Shown piece after piece: positions 17,952 to 25,982 of a stretch of 64,000 nt of DNA. The notes under the pieces are model-generated. The model saw only the letters and a list, made by a program, of their open reading frames with translations. It was not told the DNA's origin and ran no database searches. Position numbers and translations under genes: made by a program. Source of the DNA: Bradyrhizobium sp. NDS-1 (GTDB lineage Bacteria; Pseudomonadota; Alphaproteobacteria; Rhizobiales; Xanthobacteraceae); the NCBI RefSeq assembly GCF_032918005.1, contig NZ_CP136628.1, positions 3,767,501 through 3,831,500 on the forward strand, in the 5' to 3' direction. How positions within the stretch are numbered: the first letter of the stretch is position 1; the number at the start of each line of letters is the position of its first letter.

Positions 17952-19232
17952 TTACGCCCCCAGCGCCTGCTCCAGATCCGCGATCAGATCTTCCTTGTCC
18001 TCGATGCCGACCGAGAGCCGCACCACGTCGGGGCCGGCGCCGGACTTCACCTTGGCGGCATCGTCGAGCTGGCTGTGCGTGGTCGAGGCCGGATGGATGA
18101 CCAGCGAGCGGGTGTCGCCGACATTGGCCAGATGCGAGAACAGCTGCAGTTTCGACACCAGGCTGACGCCGGCGTCATAGCCGCCCTTCAGGCTGAAGGT
18201 GAACACGGCGCCCGCGCCCTTCGGCGCGTATTTGCGTGCGAGCTGGTTGTACTTGTCGCTGGCAAGGCCAGCATAGTTGACGGAGGCGACCGCCGGATGT
18301 CCCGCGAGGAATTCAGCGACGGCCTTGGCGTTGTCGCAGTGCTTCTGCATGCGCAACGGCAGCGTCTCGATACCGGTCAGGATCATGAAGGCATTGAACG
18401 GCGACAGCGCGGGACCGAGGTCGCGCAGGCCGAGCACGCGGCAGGCGATCGCGAAGGCGAAATTGCCGAAGGTCTCCTGCAGGCGGATGCCGTGATATTC
18501 GGGCCGCGGCTCCGACAGCATCGGATACTTGCCGCCGGTGGACCAGTCGAAGGTACCGGCATCGACGATGATGCCGCCGAGCGAATTGCCGTGACCGCCG
18601 AGGAATTTCGTCAGCGAGTGCACGACGATGTCGGCGCCGTGGTCGATCGGGCGGATCAGATAGGGCGAAGCGAGCGTGTTGTCGACGATCAGCGGCACGC
18701 CGGCCTTGCGCGCCACGGTCGAGATCGCCTCGATGTCGGTGATGCTGCCGGCGGGATTGGCGATGGACTCGATGAAGATCGCCTTGGTGCGCGGCGTCAC
18801 GGCGCGCTCGAAGCTTGCGATGTCATCGGGATCGGCCCACACCACGTTCCAGCCGAAGCTCTTGAACGCATGCGTGAACTGGTTGATCGAGCCGCCATAG
18901 AGCTTTCGCGCGGCGATGAACTCGTCGCCGGGCTGGAGCAGTTGCTGCAATATCACGACCTGCGCGGCGTGGCCCGAGGCCACCGCAAGCGCAGCCGTGC
19001 CGCCTTCGAGCGCCGCGACGCGCTCTTCCAGCACAGCGTTGGTGGGATTGCCGATGCGGGTATAGATGTTGCCGAATGCCTGCAGGCCGAACAGCGAGGC
19101 GGCGTGGTCGGCATCGTTGAAGACGAACGAGGTCGTTTGATAAATCGGAGTCGCGCGCGCACCGGTGGTGGGGTCGGGCTGTGCACCGGCATGCACGGCG
19201 AGGGTTGAAAATCCCGGAAGGCGATCGCTCAT
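17952..19232 (-). CDS. O-acetylhomoserine aminocarboxypropyltransferase (sulfhydrylase)
   Basis: 426 residues from ATG 19232, giving the usual start SDRLPGFSTLAVHAGAQPDP. It is a complete Cys/Met-metabolism PLP-dependent enzyme: TTSFVFNDADHAASLFGL, YTRIGNPTNAVLEERVAALE, VDNTLASPYLIRPIDHGAD, and the PLP lysine in VHSLTKFLGGHGNSLGG. Length and these segments match the MetZ/Met17 group, which makes homocysteine from O-acetylhomoserine and sulfide. An in-frame upstream start at 19313 lacks similarity and was not chosen. The leader between 19233 and 19320 contains a GCGGCA/TGCCGC hairpin but no recognisable SAM riboswitch consensus. The two palindromic repeats 17842-17942 and 19981-20081 bracket this gene and the next. 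Confidence 0.9.
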   Translation of the reverse strand: MSDRLPGFSTLAVHAGAQPDPTTGARATPIYQTTSFVFNDADHAASLFGLQAFGNIYTRIGNPTNAVLEERVAALEGGTAALAVASGHAAQVVILQQLLQPGDEFIAARKLYGGSINQFTHAFKSFGWNVVWADPDDIASFERAVTPRTKAIFIESIANPAGSITDIEAISTVARKAGVPLIVDNTLASPYLIRPIDHGADIVVHSLTKFLGGHGNSLGGIIVDAGTFDWSTGGKYPMLSEPRPEYHGIRLQETFGNFAFAIACRVLGLRDLGPALSPFNAFMILTGIETLPLRMQKHCDNAKAVAEFLAGHPAVASVNYAGLASDKYNQLARKYAPKGAGAVFTFSLKGGYDAGVSLVSKLQLFSHLANVGDTRSLVIHPASTTHSQLDDAAKVKSGAGPDVVRLSVGIEDKEDLIADLEQALGA

Positions 19233-19382
19233 TGAGGGCGTCCTGTTTTCTTTGGTCTGAAATCGCGCGGCATGCTGATGGGCGCGGTGCCCGCCGTCAA
19301 GGTGCCGCTTCACATCAATGCCATTTGGGCATGATCGTGCTACGCATTGTCGCGTTCGCGAAAGGAATCTTTCGTGATTGCG

Positions 19383-19979
19383 TCAGCTTTGCTCGGTCTT
19401 GTTTTTGGCGGCGCGATCCGATGCTGCGGTATCGCCACCGCCGACACTCATCCGATTGAGGGATAGCCGCATGCCCTGCGTCGGTGCCGGCGCGCGCTTG
19501 GAACTGAGCGTGCGCGAGTTCACCCCCATCCAGGAGATCTCGGACGACAAGCGGCCATATTCGATCTTGGGGCAGCGGTTCATCACCACCTTGATACCAA
19601 CCGATTCCGCCTTCAGCGCGGCCGCTTCATCGCGCGCGCCGAGCTGCATCCAGATCACCTTCGGCAGCGGATCGAGCGTGAGCGCCTCTTCGACCACAGG
19701 CATGATGTGGCTCGAGTTGCGAAAGATGTCGATCATGTCGATGGGACGGCCGATGTCTGCGAGCGAGGCGACGAAGGGCTTTCCGAGCAACTCCTTGCCG
19801 ACATGGCCGGGATTGACCGGGATCATGTCGTAGCCGCGCTGCGCCAGATATTTGAACGCGAAATAGCTCGGCCGCACATTGACCGGCGAGGCGCCGACCA
19901 TCGCGATCGACTTCACGCTGTTGAGGATGCCGCGGATGTAATTGTCGGGATAGGCGTCGTGGTTCATGTGATCCTTCAT
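19383..19979 (-). CDS. CoA-binding domain protein (YccU-like)
   Basis: 198 residues. The first 145 residues form a CoA-binding Rossmann domain as in E. coli YccU and the alpha subunit of succinyl-CoA synthetase: VKSIAMVGASPVNVRPSYF at about 22-40, GYDMIPVNPGHVGKELLG at 50-67, IDMIDIFRNSSHIMPVVEEA, and the conserved NRCPKIEYGRL near 138. The last 50 residues (from about 150) are polar and low-complexity and are not part of the family domain. A second in-frame ATG at 19967 is also possible. The biological role of the family is unknown. The gene lies between metZ-like and crotonase genes on the same strand, spaced by palindromic repeats, so an operon is unlikely. Confidence 0.85.
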   Translation of the reverse strand: MKDHMNHDAYPDNYIRGILNSVKSIAMVGASPVNVRPSYFAFKYLAQRGYDMIPVNPGHVGKELLGKPFVASLADIGRPIDMIDIFRNSSHIMPVVEEALTLDPLPKVIWMQLGARDEAAALKAESVGIKVVMNRCPKIEYGRLSSEISWMGVNSRTLSSKRAPAPTQGMRLSLNRMSVGGGDTAASDRAAKNKTEQS

Positions 19980-19980
19980 T

Positions 19981-20081
19981 CGTCATTCCGGGCGGCTCGA
20001 AGAGCCGACCCGGAATCTCGAGATTCTCAGGTGCGCAATTGCGCACCATAGCTCGATGCTTCGTATCACCCCGGAATGACG
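19981..20081. repeat. Palindromic intergenic repeat, CGTCATTCCGGG family, copy 2
   Basis: The ends CGTCATTCCGGG (19981-19992) and CCCGGAATGACG (20070-20081) are perfect inverted copies. In its middle lies a perfect 18-bp palindrome GGTGCGCAATTGCGCACC (20030-20047). Same family as the copy at 17842-17942. Confidence 0.7.
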
Positions 20082-20097
20082 GTGCAAGAAGTTGCAG

Positions 20098-20922
20098 TTA
20101 CTCGTCCCGCCATGCCGGCGTGCGCTTCTCGATGAACGCGCCGATGCCTTCCTCGGCATCTCGCGCCATCATGTTCTCGGTCATCACTTCGGCCGCATAG
20201 CGATAGGCGTCCGCGAGGCTCATCTCGGCCTGGCGATAGAACGCCTCCTTGCCGAGCTTGACGGTGTAGGCAGATTTCAGCGCGACGCGTTGCGCGAGTT
20301 CGATCGCGGCACCGAGTTCGGTACCGGCGGGCACCACGTGGTTGACGAGTCCGATCTCGCGGGCGCGCACCGCCGGGATCGGCTCGCCCGTCAGCAGCAT
20401 CTCCATCGCCTGCTTGCGCGGCACGTTGCGCGACAGCGCCACCATCGGCGTCGAGCAGAACAGGCCGATGTCGACGCCGGGGGTGGCGAAGTGCGCTGCG
20501 TCAGAGGCAATGGCGAGATCGCAGCTTGCCACGAGCTGGCAGCCCGCCGCCGTCGCGATGCCCTGGACGGCAGCGACCACCGGCTTTGGCAGATGCACGA
20601 TCGCCTGCATCATCGCGCTGCAGGCATTCATCATCTCGGCGAAGAACGCACGGCCGCGATCGGGGTCGGTGCGGCGCGCGGTCAGCTCCTTCATGTCGTG
20701 GCCGGCGGAGAAGGCGGGGCCGTTGGCCGCGATCACGACGCCGCGGACGGCCTTGTCGTCACGGATCTCGTTAAGCTCGGCATGCAGGCTGGCAATCATC
20801 GCTTCCGACAGGCTGTTGCGTGCGGCCGGGCGGTTGAGGGTCAGGACCGCGATGGAGCCTGCGGTCTCGCGCAGCAGGATCGGCGGTTGCGGGGAGGGGG
20901 CGCGGGCGGCCTGGCCGGACAT
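20098..20922 (-). CDS. Enoyl-CoA hydratase/isomerase (crotonase) family protein
   Basis: 274 residues with a full crotonase fold: IAVLTLNRPAARNSLSEAM near 24, the oxyanion-hole segment FSAGHDMKELTARR near 70, VQGIATAAGCQLVASCDLAI near 118, and the C-terminal helices with TGEPIPAVRAREIGLVNHVV. Both catalytic glutamates of true enoyl-CoA hydratases appear to be missing: the first position reads GCQL (Gln for Glu) and the second reads TPGVDIGLF (Gly for Glu). This resembles the ECHDC3-like group. The protein should bind CoA thioesters, but hydratase activity is doubtful. Divergent from a thioesterase gene 83 bases away. Confidence 0.85.
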   Translation of the reverse strand: MSGQAARAPSPQPPILLRETAGSIAVLTLNRPAARNSLSEAMIASLHAELNEIRDDKAVRGVVIAANGPAFSAGHDMKELTARRTDPDRGRAFFAEMMNACSAMMQAIVHLPKPVVAAVQGIATAAGCQLVASCDLAIASDAAHFATPGVDIGLFCSTPMVALSRNVPRKQAMEMLLTGEPIPAVRAREIGLVNHVVPAGTELGAAIELAQRVALKSAYTVKLGKEAFYRQAEMSLADAYRYAAEVMTENMMARDAEEGIGAFIEKRTPAWRDE

Positions 20923-21005
20923 CGAGCGTTTCCGTTGGATTATTGCGTTTGGATGACGCAGATAACTTAATGTAACAGGGAACGTGAAGCGAGGGTGGGA
21001 ACAGC

Positions 21006-21434
21006 ATGGCGTTAGCGAAAATGAGCGTGGCGGAGCTCGAGCAGTTTCTCCGCCATGAGTTTCCCCAGGCCTTCAGCGGCGACGACATCATGATCGAAAG
21101 CGCCGACGGCCAGACCTGCCTTTTGCGCCAGCGCTACAGCGAAAGGATGCTGCGGCCGGGCGGAACCGTGTCCGGCCCGACGCTGATGGCGCTCGCCGAT
21201 TTCGCCATGTACGTGGTGCTCCTGTCGGCGATCGGGCCGATCGGGCTCGCCGTGACCACCAATCTCAACATCAATTTCCTGCGCAAGGGCCAGCCCGGCC
21301 AGGACGTGCTGGCCGAGGCGCGGCTGCTCAAGCTCGGCAAGCGGCTGGCGGTCGGGGAAGTGAAGCTGTTGTCCGGCACCTCGCCCGATCCGATCGCCCA
21401 TGTCACCTCGACCTATTCCATTCCAAATGTTTGA
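21006..21434 (+). CDS. PaaI-family hotdog thioesterase
   Basis: 142 residues. The hotdog core shows RMLRPGGTVSGPTLMALADF, where active PaaI-type enzymes carry their catalytic acidic residue (the Asp in ALADFAMY), followed by VTTNLNINFLRKGQPGQDV and VTSTYSIP at the end. The family hydrolyses acyl-CoA thioesters. Its natural substrate cannot be read. A divergent crotonase gene suggests a link to acyl-CoA metabolism. Start ATG is 21006; the gene ends about 70 bases before the ribosomal-protein promoter. Confidence 0.88.
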   Translation: MALAKMSVAELEQFLRHEFPQAFSGDDIMIESADGQTCLLRQRYSERMLRPGGTVSGPTLMALADFAMYVVLLSAIGPIGLAVTTNLNINFLRKGQPGQDVLAEARLLKLGKRLAVGEVKLLSGTSPDPIAHVTSTYSIPNV

Positions 21435-21506
21435 GCTTTTCGCAGGTAATATCGCACCATATTTTTAAGTAGCTGATATTGCAGATATAATTTCCATCTT
21501 CGGCCA

Positions 21507-21535
21507 TTGACCGTTGCGCGTCTCTTCTCTAGAAC
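21507..21535 (+). promoter_or_regulatory. Sigma-70-type promoter of rplM-rpsI
   Basis: TTGACC (21507-21512) and TAGAAC (21530-21535) are separated by exactly 17 bases, with rplM starting 56 bases downstream. Good match to the housekeeping consensus of alphaproteobacteria. Confidence 0.65.
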
Positions 21536-21591
21536 CCGCGCAGTCCGGTGCGGTGTTCGCGCCGATGCTCCCCGTCCACGGAAACTCTGAC

Positions 21592-22056
21592 ATGAAAACC
21601 TTTTCGGCAAAGCCGGCTGAGGTGACGAAGAAGTGGGTGCTGATCGACGCCAAGGGTCTGGTCGTCGGCCGTCTCGCCACCATCGTCGCCATGCGCCTGC
21701 GCGGCAAGCACCTCCCGACCTACACCCCGCACGTTGATTGCGGCGACAACGTCATCATCATCAACGCGCAGCATGCGGTCCTCACCGGTCGCAAGCGCGA
21801 GCAGAAGACCTACTACAAGCACACCGGCTATGTCGGCCACGTCAAGGAGCGCACCGCGCGCCAGATCCTCGAGGGCAAGCATCCCGAGCGCGTGCTCGAG
21901 AAGGCCGTCGAGCGCATGATCCCGCGTGGCCCGCTCGGTCGCGTGCAGATGGGCAACCTGCGTGTCTACGGCGGCGCCGATCATCCGCACGAGGCTCAGA
22001 CCCCCGAGAAGATCGACATCGCCAAGTTGAACCGCAAGAACACGAGGGCCGCATAA
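21592..22056 (+). CDS. rplM: 50S ribosomal protein L13
   Basis: 154 residues from ATG 21592. The start [19 protein letters not shown], the core [37 protein letters not shown] and [19 protein letters not shown] are typical of L13, an early-assembling protein of the large subunit. It is followed one base later by rpsI, the usual L13-S9 operon. Longer starts in the same frame (from 21514) would include the promoter and are rejected. Confidence 0.98.
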   Translation: MKTFSAKPAEVTKKWVLIDAKGLVVGRLATIVAMRLRGKHLPTYTPHVDCGDNVIIINAQHAVLTGRKREQKTYYKHTGYVGHVKERTARQILEGKHPERVLEKAVERMIPRGPLGRVQMGNLRVYGGADHPHEAQTPEKIDIAKLNRKNTRAA

Positions 22057-22057
22057 C

Positions 22058-22537
22058 ATGGCCGAATCCATCCAGTCGCTCGACCAGCTCTCGCAGCTCA
22101 AAACGGCGGCCGCGCCCGACGCGCCCAAGCACGAGAAGAAGGTCGACAAGTTCAACCGCGCCTATGCCACCGGCAAGCGCAAGGACGCGGTCGCCCGCGT
22201 CTGGATCAAGCCGGGCGCCGGCAAGGTCACCGTCAACTCGCGCGAGGTCGAGGTCTATTTCGCCCGTCCCGTGCTGCGCATGATGATCGAGCAGCCGTTC
22301 TCCGTGGCCGCGCGTTCCGGCCAATACGACGTGATCTGCACGGTTGCCGGCGGCGGTCTGTCCGGCCAGGCCGGCGCGGTCCGCCACGGCATCTCCAAGG
22401 CGCTGACCTATTTCGAGCCGGAGCTGCGAAGCGTGCTCAAGAAGGGCGGCTTCCTGACCCGCGACTCGCGCGTGGTCGAGCGCAAGAAGTACGGCAAGGC
22501 CAAGGCCCGCCGGTCCTTCCAGTTCTCGAAGCGTTAA
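22058..22537 (+). CDS. rpsI: 30S ribosomal protein S9
   Basis: 159 residues. The N-terminal 35 residues are an alphaproteobacterial extension; the S9 core begins at [19 protein letters not shown] and includes [20 protein letters not shown]. The C-terminus [16 protein letters not shown] is the conserved tail that reaches the P-site tRNA. The ATG lies one base after the rplM stop, so translation is probably coupled. A strong terminator follows at 22582. Confidence 0.98.
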   Translation: MAESIQSLDQLSQLKTAAAPDAPKHEKKVDKFNRAYATGKRKDAVARVWIKPGAGKVTVNSREVEVYFARPVLRMMIEQPFSVAARSGQYDVICTVAGGGLSGQAGAVRHGISKALTYFEPELRSVLKKGGFLTRDSRVVERKKYGKAKARRSFQFSKR

Positions 22538-22581
22538 TCGCTTCGGTCATATTCGCCGCGAAAGCGGTTCCAATGAGATGC

Positions 22582-22610
22582 AAAAGGGCGCTGTTTTCAG
22601 CGCCCTTTTT
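22582..22610 (+). terminator. Rho-independent terminator of rplM-rpsI
   Basis: AAAAGGGCGCTG pairs with CAGCGCCCTTTT around a TTTT loop and ends in a T run, 45 bases after the rpsI stop. Confidence 0.92.
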
Positions 22611-22766
22611 GTTGTTCGTTTGTACGCAAATTGATGGAGTGTTTCCCGAAAACTTGGGGCGGCGCAAAAACCTGAATGGAACTCGCAGGACCTAGCGTTG
22701 CATTCGGAAGGGCGCGCAAACCGGCTGGGCCGGTCGCGTAACTGCTATGTTCTAGAGGGGGCCGAC

Positions 22767-23987
22767 ATGATGTCGCTCGATAGCATCACGCTCTATTTGG
22801 TCGCCACCATGGTTGCCGCACTGCTCGGCGCCATGATGGTGTTCTTCGGCACGCAGGAAAACAGTCCTGCGTTGAAATGGTGGGGCACCGCCTATCTGCT
22901 CGGTGCCGCATCCGTCGCGCTGTGGACCGCGGCCGGCGACAGGCTGGGCCCGCATCTCTATCTCGCGTTAAATGCGGTCGGCTTCGTCGCCTGCGGCATG
23001 GTGTGGAATGCGGCGCGCGTCTTCCACGGCCGCAAGCCGAACTGGCCAGGCCTCGTGCTCGGCGCGCTCGCCTGGGTCGCCGCCGTCACGCTGCTCGATC
23101 CTGCGGCATCCATGCTGCGGATGATCGCCGGTGCCGGCATCGTCTCGGTCTATGCAGCGCTGACTGCAAGCGAGCTCTGGAACGAGCGGCGCAAGAGCCT
23201 GCAGCGACGCTGGCCGGCCTTCGTGGTGCCGGTGGTGCACGGCTGCGTGTTGATGCTGCCGATTTTGATCGGCAGCTTCATGCGCCCGTACGATGCCGGC
23301 TTCTCCTCGAGCATCTGGGTCACCGTGTTCGCGGTCGAGCTCGTGCTCTATGCCGTCGGCACCGTGTTCGTGATCTTCATGCTGGTGTCCGAGCGCACCG
23401 TCACCGCCCACCGGACCGCAGCATCCACCGATCCCATGACCGGCATGCTCAACCGGCGCGGCTTCTCGGAAGCTTGCAGTCGCGTGATCGAGCGCGAGGC
23501 CAAGGCCGGACGTCCCGTGACCGTGATGATCTTCGACATCGACCACTTCAAGTCGATCAACGATCGTTTCGGCCATCCGGCCGGCGACGAGATGCTGAAA
23601 CTGTTTTCGACCGTCGTCGTCAGCAATTTGCGCATCACCGACCTGTCGGGCCGCATCGGCGGCGAGGAATTCGCAGCGCTGCTGCCGTGTTCGCTGGAGG
23701 AGGGCGTGCTGGTTGCCGAGCGCGTGCGCGAAGCGTTCGAGACCTCCGGCGTCGTGGTCGATGAGGGCCCGGTCGACACCACCGTCAGCATCGGCGTCGC
23801 CGGCGGGCCCGCCGGCACCGAGCTCGAGGTGCTGCTGGCTTCGGCCGACACCGCGCTCTACCAGGCCAAGCGCGGCGGCCGTAACCGCGTCGAGGCGGCG
23901 GAGGAGCTGCCGCTGTCGCTGGAGAACTGGCGCCGCCAGAGCGCGGCGCGGATTGGTGCGCCGCAGGCGCGGCCGGCTACCGCCTAA
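22767..23987 (+). CDS. Membrane-bound diguanylate cyclase (GGDEF)
   Basis: 406 residues from ATG 22767, chosen for the GAGGGGG ribosome binding site nine bases upstream; an earlier in-frame ATG at 22698 lacks one. The N-terminal 210 residues contain about six hydrophobic helices, a likely membrane sensor. The GGDEF domain occupies about 225-390: DPMTGMLNRRGFSEAC, FDIDHFKSINDRFGHPAGDE and the active-site loop GRIGGEEFAALL. The auto-inhibitory RxxD site is intact five residues before it (RITD). So it should make c-di-GMP and be product-inhibited. The signal sensed is unknown. It has no EAL partner nearby. Confidence 0.94.
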   Translation: MMSLDSITLYLVATMVAALLGAMMVFFGTQENSPALKWWGTAYLLGAASVALWTAAGDRLGPHLYLALNAVGFVACGMVWNAARVFHGRKPNWPGLVLGALAWVAAVTLLDPAASMLRMIAGAGIVSVYAALTASELWNERRKSLQRRWPAFVVPVVHGCVLMLPILIGSFMRPYDAGFSSSIWVTVFAVELVLYAVGTVFVIFMLVSERTVTAHRTAASTDPMTGMLNRRGFSEACSRVIEREAKAGRPVTVMIFDIDHFKSINDRFGHPAGDEMLKLFSTVVVSNLRITDLSGRIGGEEFAALLPCSLEEGVLVAERVREAFETSGVVVDEGPVDTTVSIGVAGGPAGTELEVLLASADTALYQAKRGGRNRVEAAEELPLSLENWRRQSAARIGAPQARPATA

Positions 23988-24048
23988 AGACGCAAGGCGG
24001 CATTGCGGTAAATCTTCTGTTTACCATTCGATCCCTACCATTGCGGTC

Positions 24049-24288
24049 ATGGAATCGATCCGTCGACAGAACCCGCAAGCCGCCCTGATGTCGCTCGAAG
24101 CCGCTGCAGCGTCGGCGCGCAGCGGTTTCGCCTGTCTGTTCTCGACCGCGGATGAATATGAGAGCGCGCTGATCAGCGAGCGCCGCGCGCAGGGCCGCTA
24201 CGCGCAAAGCCGCCGCAGCCACTGGCCGCTCGTGCTGTTCGTCGGTTGCGCCCTCATCGTGACGGGCACGGTTCTGCTGCTGGTCTGA
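24049..24288 (+). CDS. Small membrane-anchored protein of unknown function
   Basis: 79 residues from ATG 24049. The N-terminal part is polar (ESIRRQNPQAALMSLEAAAA) with a FACLFSTADEYESALISERR stretch; the last 20 residues form one membrane helix, PLVLFVGCALIVTGTVLLLV. That makes a tail-anchored protein with a short cytoplasmic segment. It starts 61 bases after the diguanylate cyclase and is closed by a terminator at 24329, so it may be the second gene of that transcript. No known family recognised. Confidence 0.65.
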   Translation: MESIRRQNPQAALMSLEAAAASARSGFACLFSTADEYESALISERRAQGRYAQSRRSHWPLVLFVGCALIVTGTVLLLV

Positions 24289-24328
24289 GTGACCTGCATA
24301 AGGGAGACCTGCATTTTTTGGCCGACCA

Positions 24329-24354
24329 GGGCGCCGTTTCGGCGCCTTTTTCTT
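24329..24354 (+). terminator. Rho-independent terminator
   Basis: GGGCGCCG and CGGCGCC form a 7-8 bp stem with a TTT loop, followed by TTTTTCTTTTT. It lies 40 bases after the 79-residue gene and before the monooxygenase gene. Confidence 0.88.
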
Positions 24355-24405
24355 TTTGGCCGGCTGCGGTAGACACGCCCATCGAACAAAAACGGGTGGA
24401 AACCG

Positions 24406-24702
24406 ATGATCACCGAGATCGCGCAAATCGACGTCAAGCCGGGCAGCGAGAAGGACTTCGAGGCCGCCGTCGCCAAGGCCAAGGCCGCTTTCGGCCGCTC
24501 GAAGGGGTTTCACGGCTTCGAGCTGCACAAATCGATCGAGAAGCCGCAGCGCTACCGGCTCATGGTGAAATGGGCCACGCTGGAGAACCACACCGTCGAT
24601 TTCCGCGGCTCGGAGAATTTCACCGAATGGCGCGGTCTCGTCGGCCAGTATTTTGCCTCGCCCCCTGAGGTCGAGCACACCGAGACCGTGCTGACGACCT
24701 GA
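24406..24702 (+). CDS. Antibiotic biosynthesis monooxygenase (ABM) domain protein
   Basis: 98 residues forming one ABM/dimeric ferredoxin-like domain: TEIAQIDVKPGSEKDFEAAV at the start, FGRSKGFHGFELHKSIEKP in the middle and RYRLMVKWATLENHTVDF near the end. The family includes quinol monooxygenases and heme-degrading enzymes; the heme-ligand asparagine pattern of IsdG is not evident. Function is uncertain, perhaps cofactor-free oxidation of a small aromatic compound. It is convergent with the transporter gene 17 bases away. Confidence 0.85.
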   Translation: MITEIAQIDVKPGSEKDFEAAVAKAKAAFGRSKGFHGFELHKSIEKPQRYRLMVKWATLENHTVDFRGSENFTEWRGLVGQYFASPPEVEHTETVLTT

Positions 24703-24718
24703 TCTGCTTCATGACGTA

Positions 24719-25873
24719 TTACGCCGCCTCGGCCAGGGGCGGCGCCTCCTCATACGTCTTGAAGTGGTCGATCATGACCTTGGCGATGGCGACCAGCGGC
24801 AGCGCCAGCGCCAGGCCCCAGATTCCGAATACGACGCCGAGCACGATCTGGAACGCGAACAGCGTGGCCGGCGGGATGTTGAGCGCCTGCCGCTGCAGGA
24901 TCGGCGTCAGCACGTAGCTTTCCATGGCGTGCACGCCCATGAAAAGCAGAAAGGCCGACAGCGCCGGGATCCAGCCCGAGGCGAGGCTTGCCAGCACCAC
25001 GATCACGCCGGCGATGATGGCCCCGACGGTCGGGATGAAGGCGAGCAGACCGGCCTGAATCCCCAGGATGAACGCGCCGGGGATGCCGATGAGGGCAAGC
25101 CCGATCCAGGTTACTGCGCCGACCGCGAGCATGACGACGATCTGCGCGATCAGCCAGCGCTCCAATGTCTCAGCGATGCGGTCGATGACGAGGGCGACGC
25201 GGGTGCGGTGCCTCGCCGGTGCCAGGAACAGCAGGCCGTCGTGATAGACGGCGGGCTGGGCGGCGAAGGCGAAGCCCAGGAACAACACGATGAAGATGTT
25301 GCCGACGCCGTGGATGGTGCCGAGCAGCAGTTTGACCGTCTGGCTCACGATCGCGCCGCCGCTGGAGGCCAGCGCACCCGCGCCGGGCAAGGCACCGCGC
25401 GTGGGCGCTGCCGGCGAGGGCGTCGCCTCCGATGACGCACTGACCGACGAATCCGACGCACCGTTGCCGAGATCGAAGAAGCTGGTGTCGATGCCGTGGC
25501 TATCGAGGAAGGACCTGACGTTGACGAGCTGCGACTTGAGGGTCTTGCTCAGCAGCGAAGCCTGCTCGGCGATGGTGGCGCCGCCGAGATAGGCGATGCC
25601 GGCGAGCATCAGGGCGAGCGCGGTGCACACGATCGTGAGTCGCACCGCATGCGGCAGCGGCACGCGGCGGCCGAGAGCGATGGTCAGCGCGTTGAGGCCG
25701 AGACCGAGCAGCATGCCGGTGAAGATCAGGAGCAAGGTGGCGGCGAAATACCAGGTGAAGAGCAGCATTGCCGTAAACAGCACGACGCCGATGCCCCCGA
25801 CCGAGATCGCCCAAGCCTGATCTCGGGCCAGGTCGCCGCGGGTCCGTGAGCGTTCATCTTTCGACATGGTCAC
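24719..25873 (-). CDS. AI-2E family transporter (PerM/TqsA-like)
   Basis: 384 residues with about eight hydrophobic helices in the family order: a first pair near residues 20-70, a soluble region at about 90-160 that is Ser/Ala rich, and the C-terminal helices with GVVFGIWGLALALPLVAIAK. The family signature appears in IPTVGAIIAGVIVVLASL. Members export small molecules or ions, for example autoinducer-2 by TqsA, but most are unassigned. An in-frame ATG six bases in (25867) is equally possible. The convergent gene upstream overlaps nothing. Confidence 0.88.
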   Translation of the reverse strand: MTMSKDERSRTRGDLARDQAWAISVGGIGVVLFTAMLLFTWYFAATLLLIFTGMLLGLGLNALTIALGRRVPLPHAVRLTIVCTALALMLAGIAYLGGATIAEQASLLSKTLKSQLVNVRSFLDSHGIDTSFFDLGNGASDSSVSASSEATPSPAAPTRGALPGAGALASSGGAIVSQTVKLLLGTIHGVGNIFIVLFLGFAFAAQPAVYHDGLLFLAPARHRTRVALVIDRIAETLERWLIAQIVVMLAVGAVTWIGLALIGIPGAFILGIQAGLLAFIPTVGAIIAGVIVVLASLASGWIPALSAFLLFMGVHAMESYVLTPILQRQALNIPPATLFAFQIVLGVVFGIWGLALALPLVAIAKVMIDHFKTYEEAPPLAEAA

Positions 25874-25982
25874 ATCGAGTCCTTTCAGCGCAGTGCGCGC
25901 TGCACTCTCTCGACAAATGCACTTCCGATCAAGACCGCGTCAACGCGCTGGTTTGACGCCGGCGCGCCGACGGTGCAGAGCC

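Noticed and set aside
19233..19320. SAM riboswitch upstream of the O-acetylhomoserine sulfhydrylase gene
   Set aside because: I compared the leader by eye with the SAM-II pattern (pseudoknot with a CACGTTAAA-like segment) and did not see it. Only a GCGGCA/TGCCGC hairpin is present. A covariance-model search would decide; a significant hit would overturn this.
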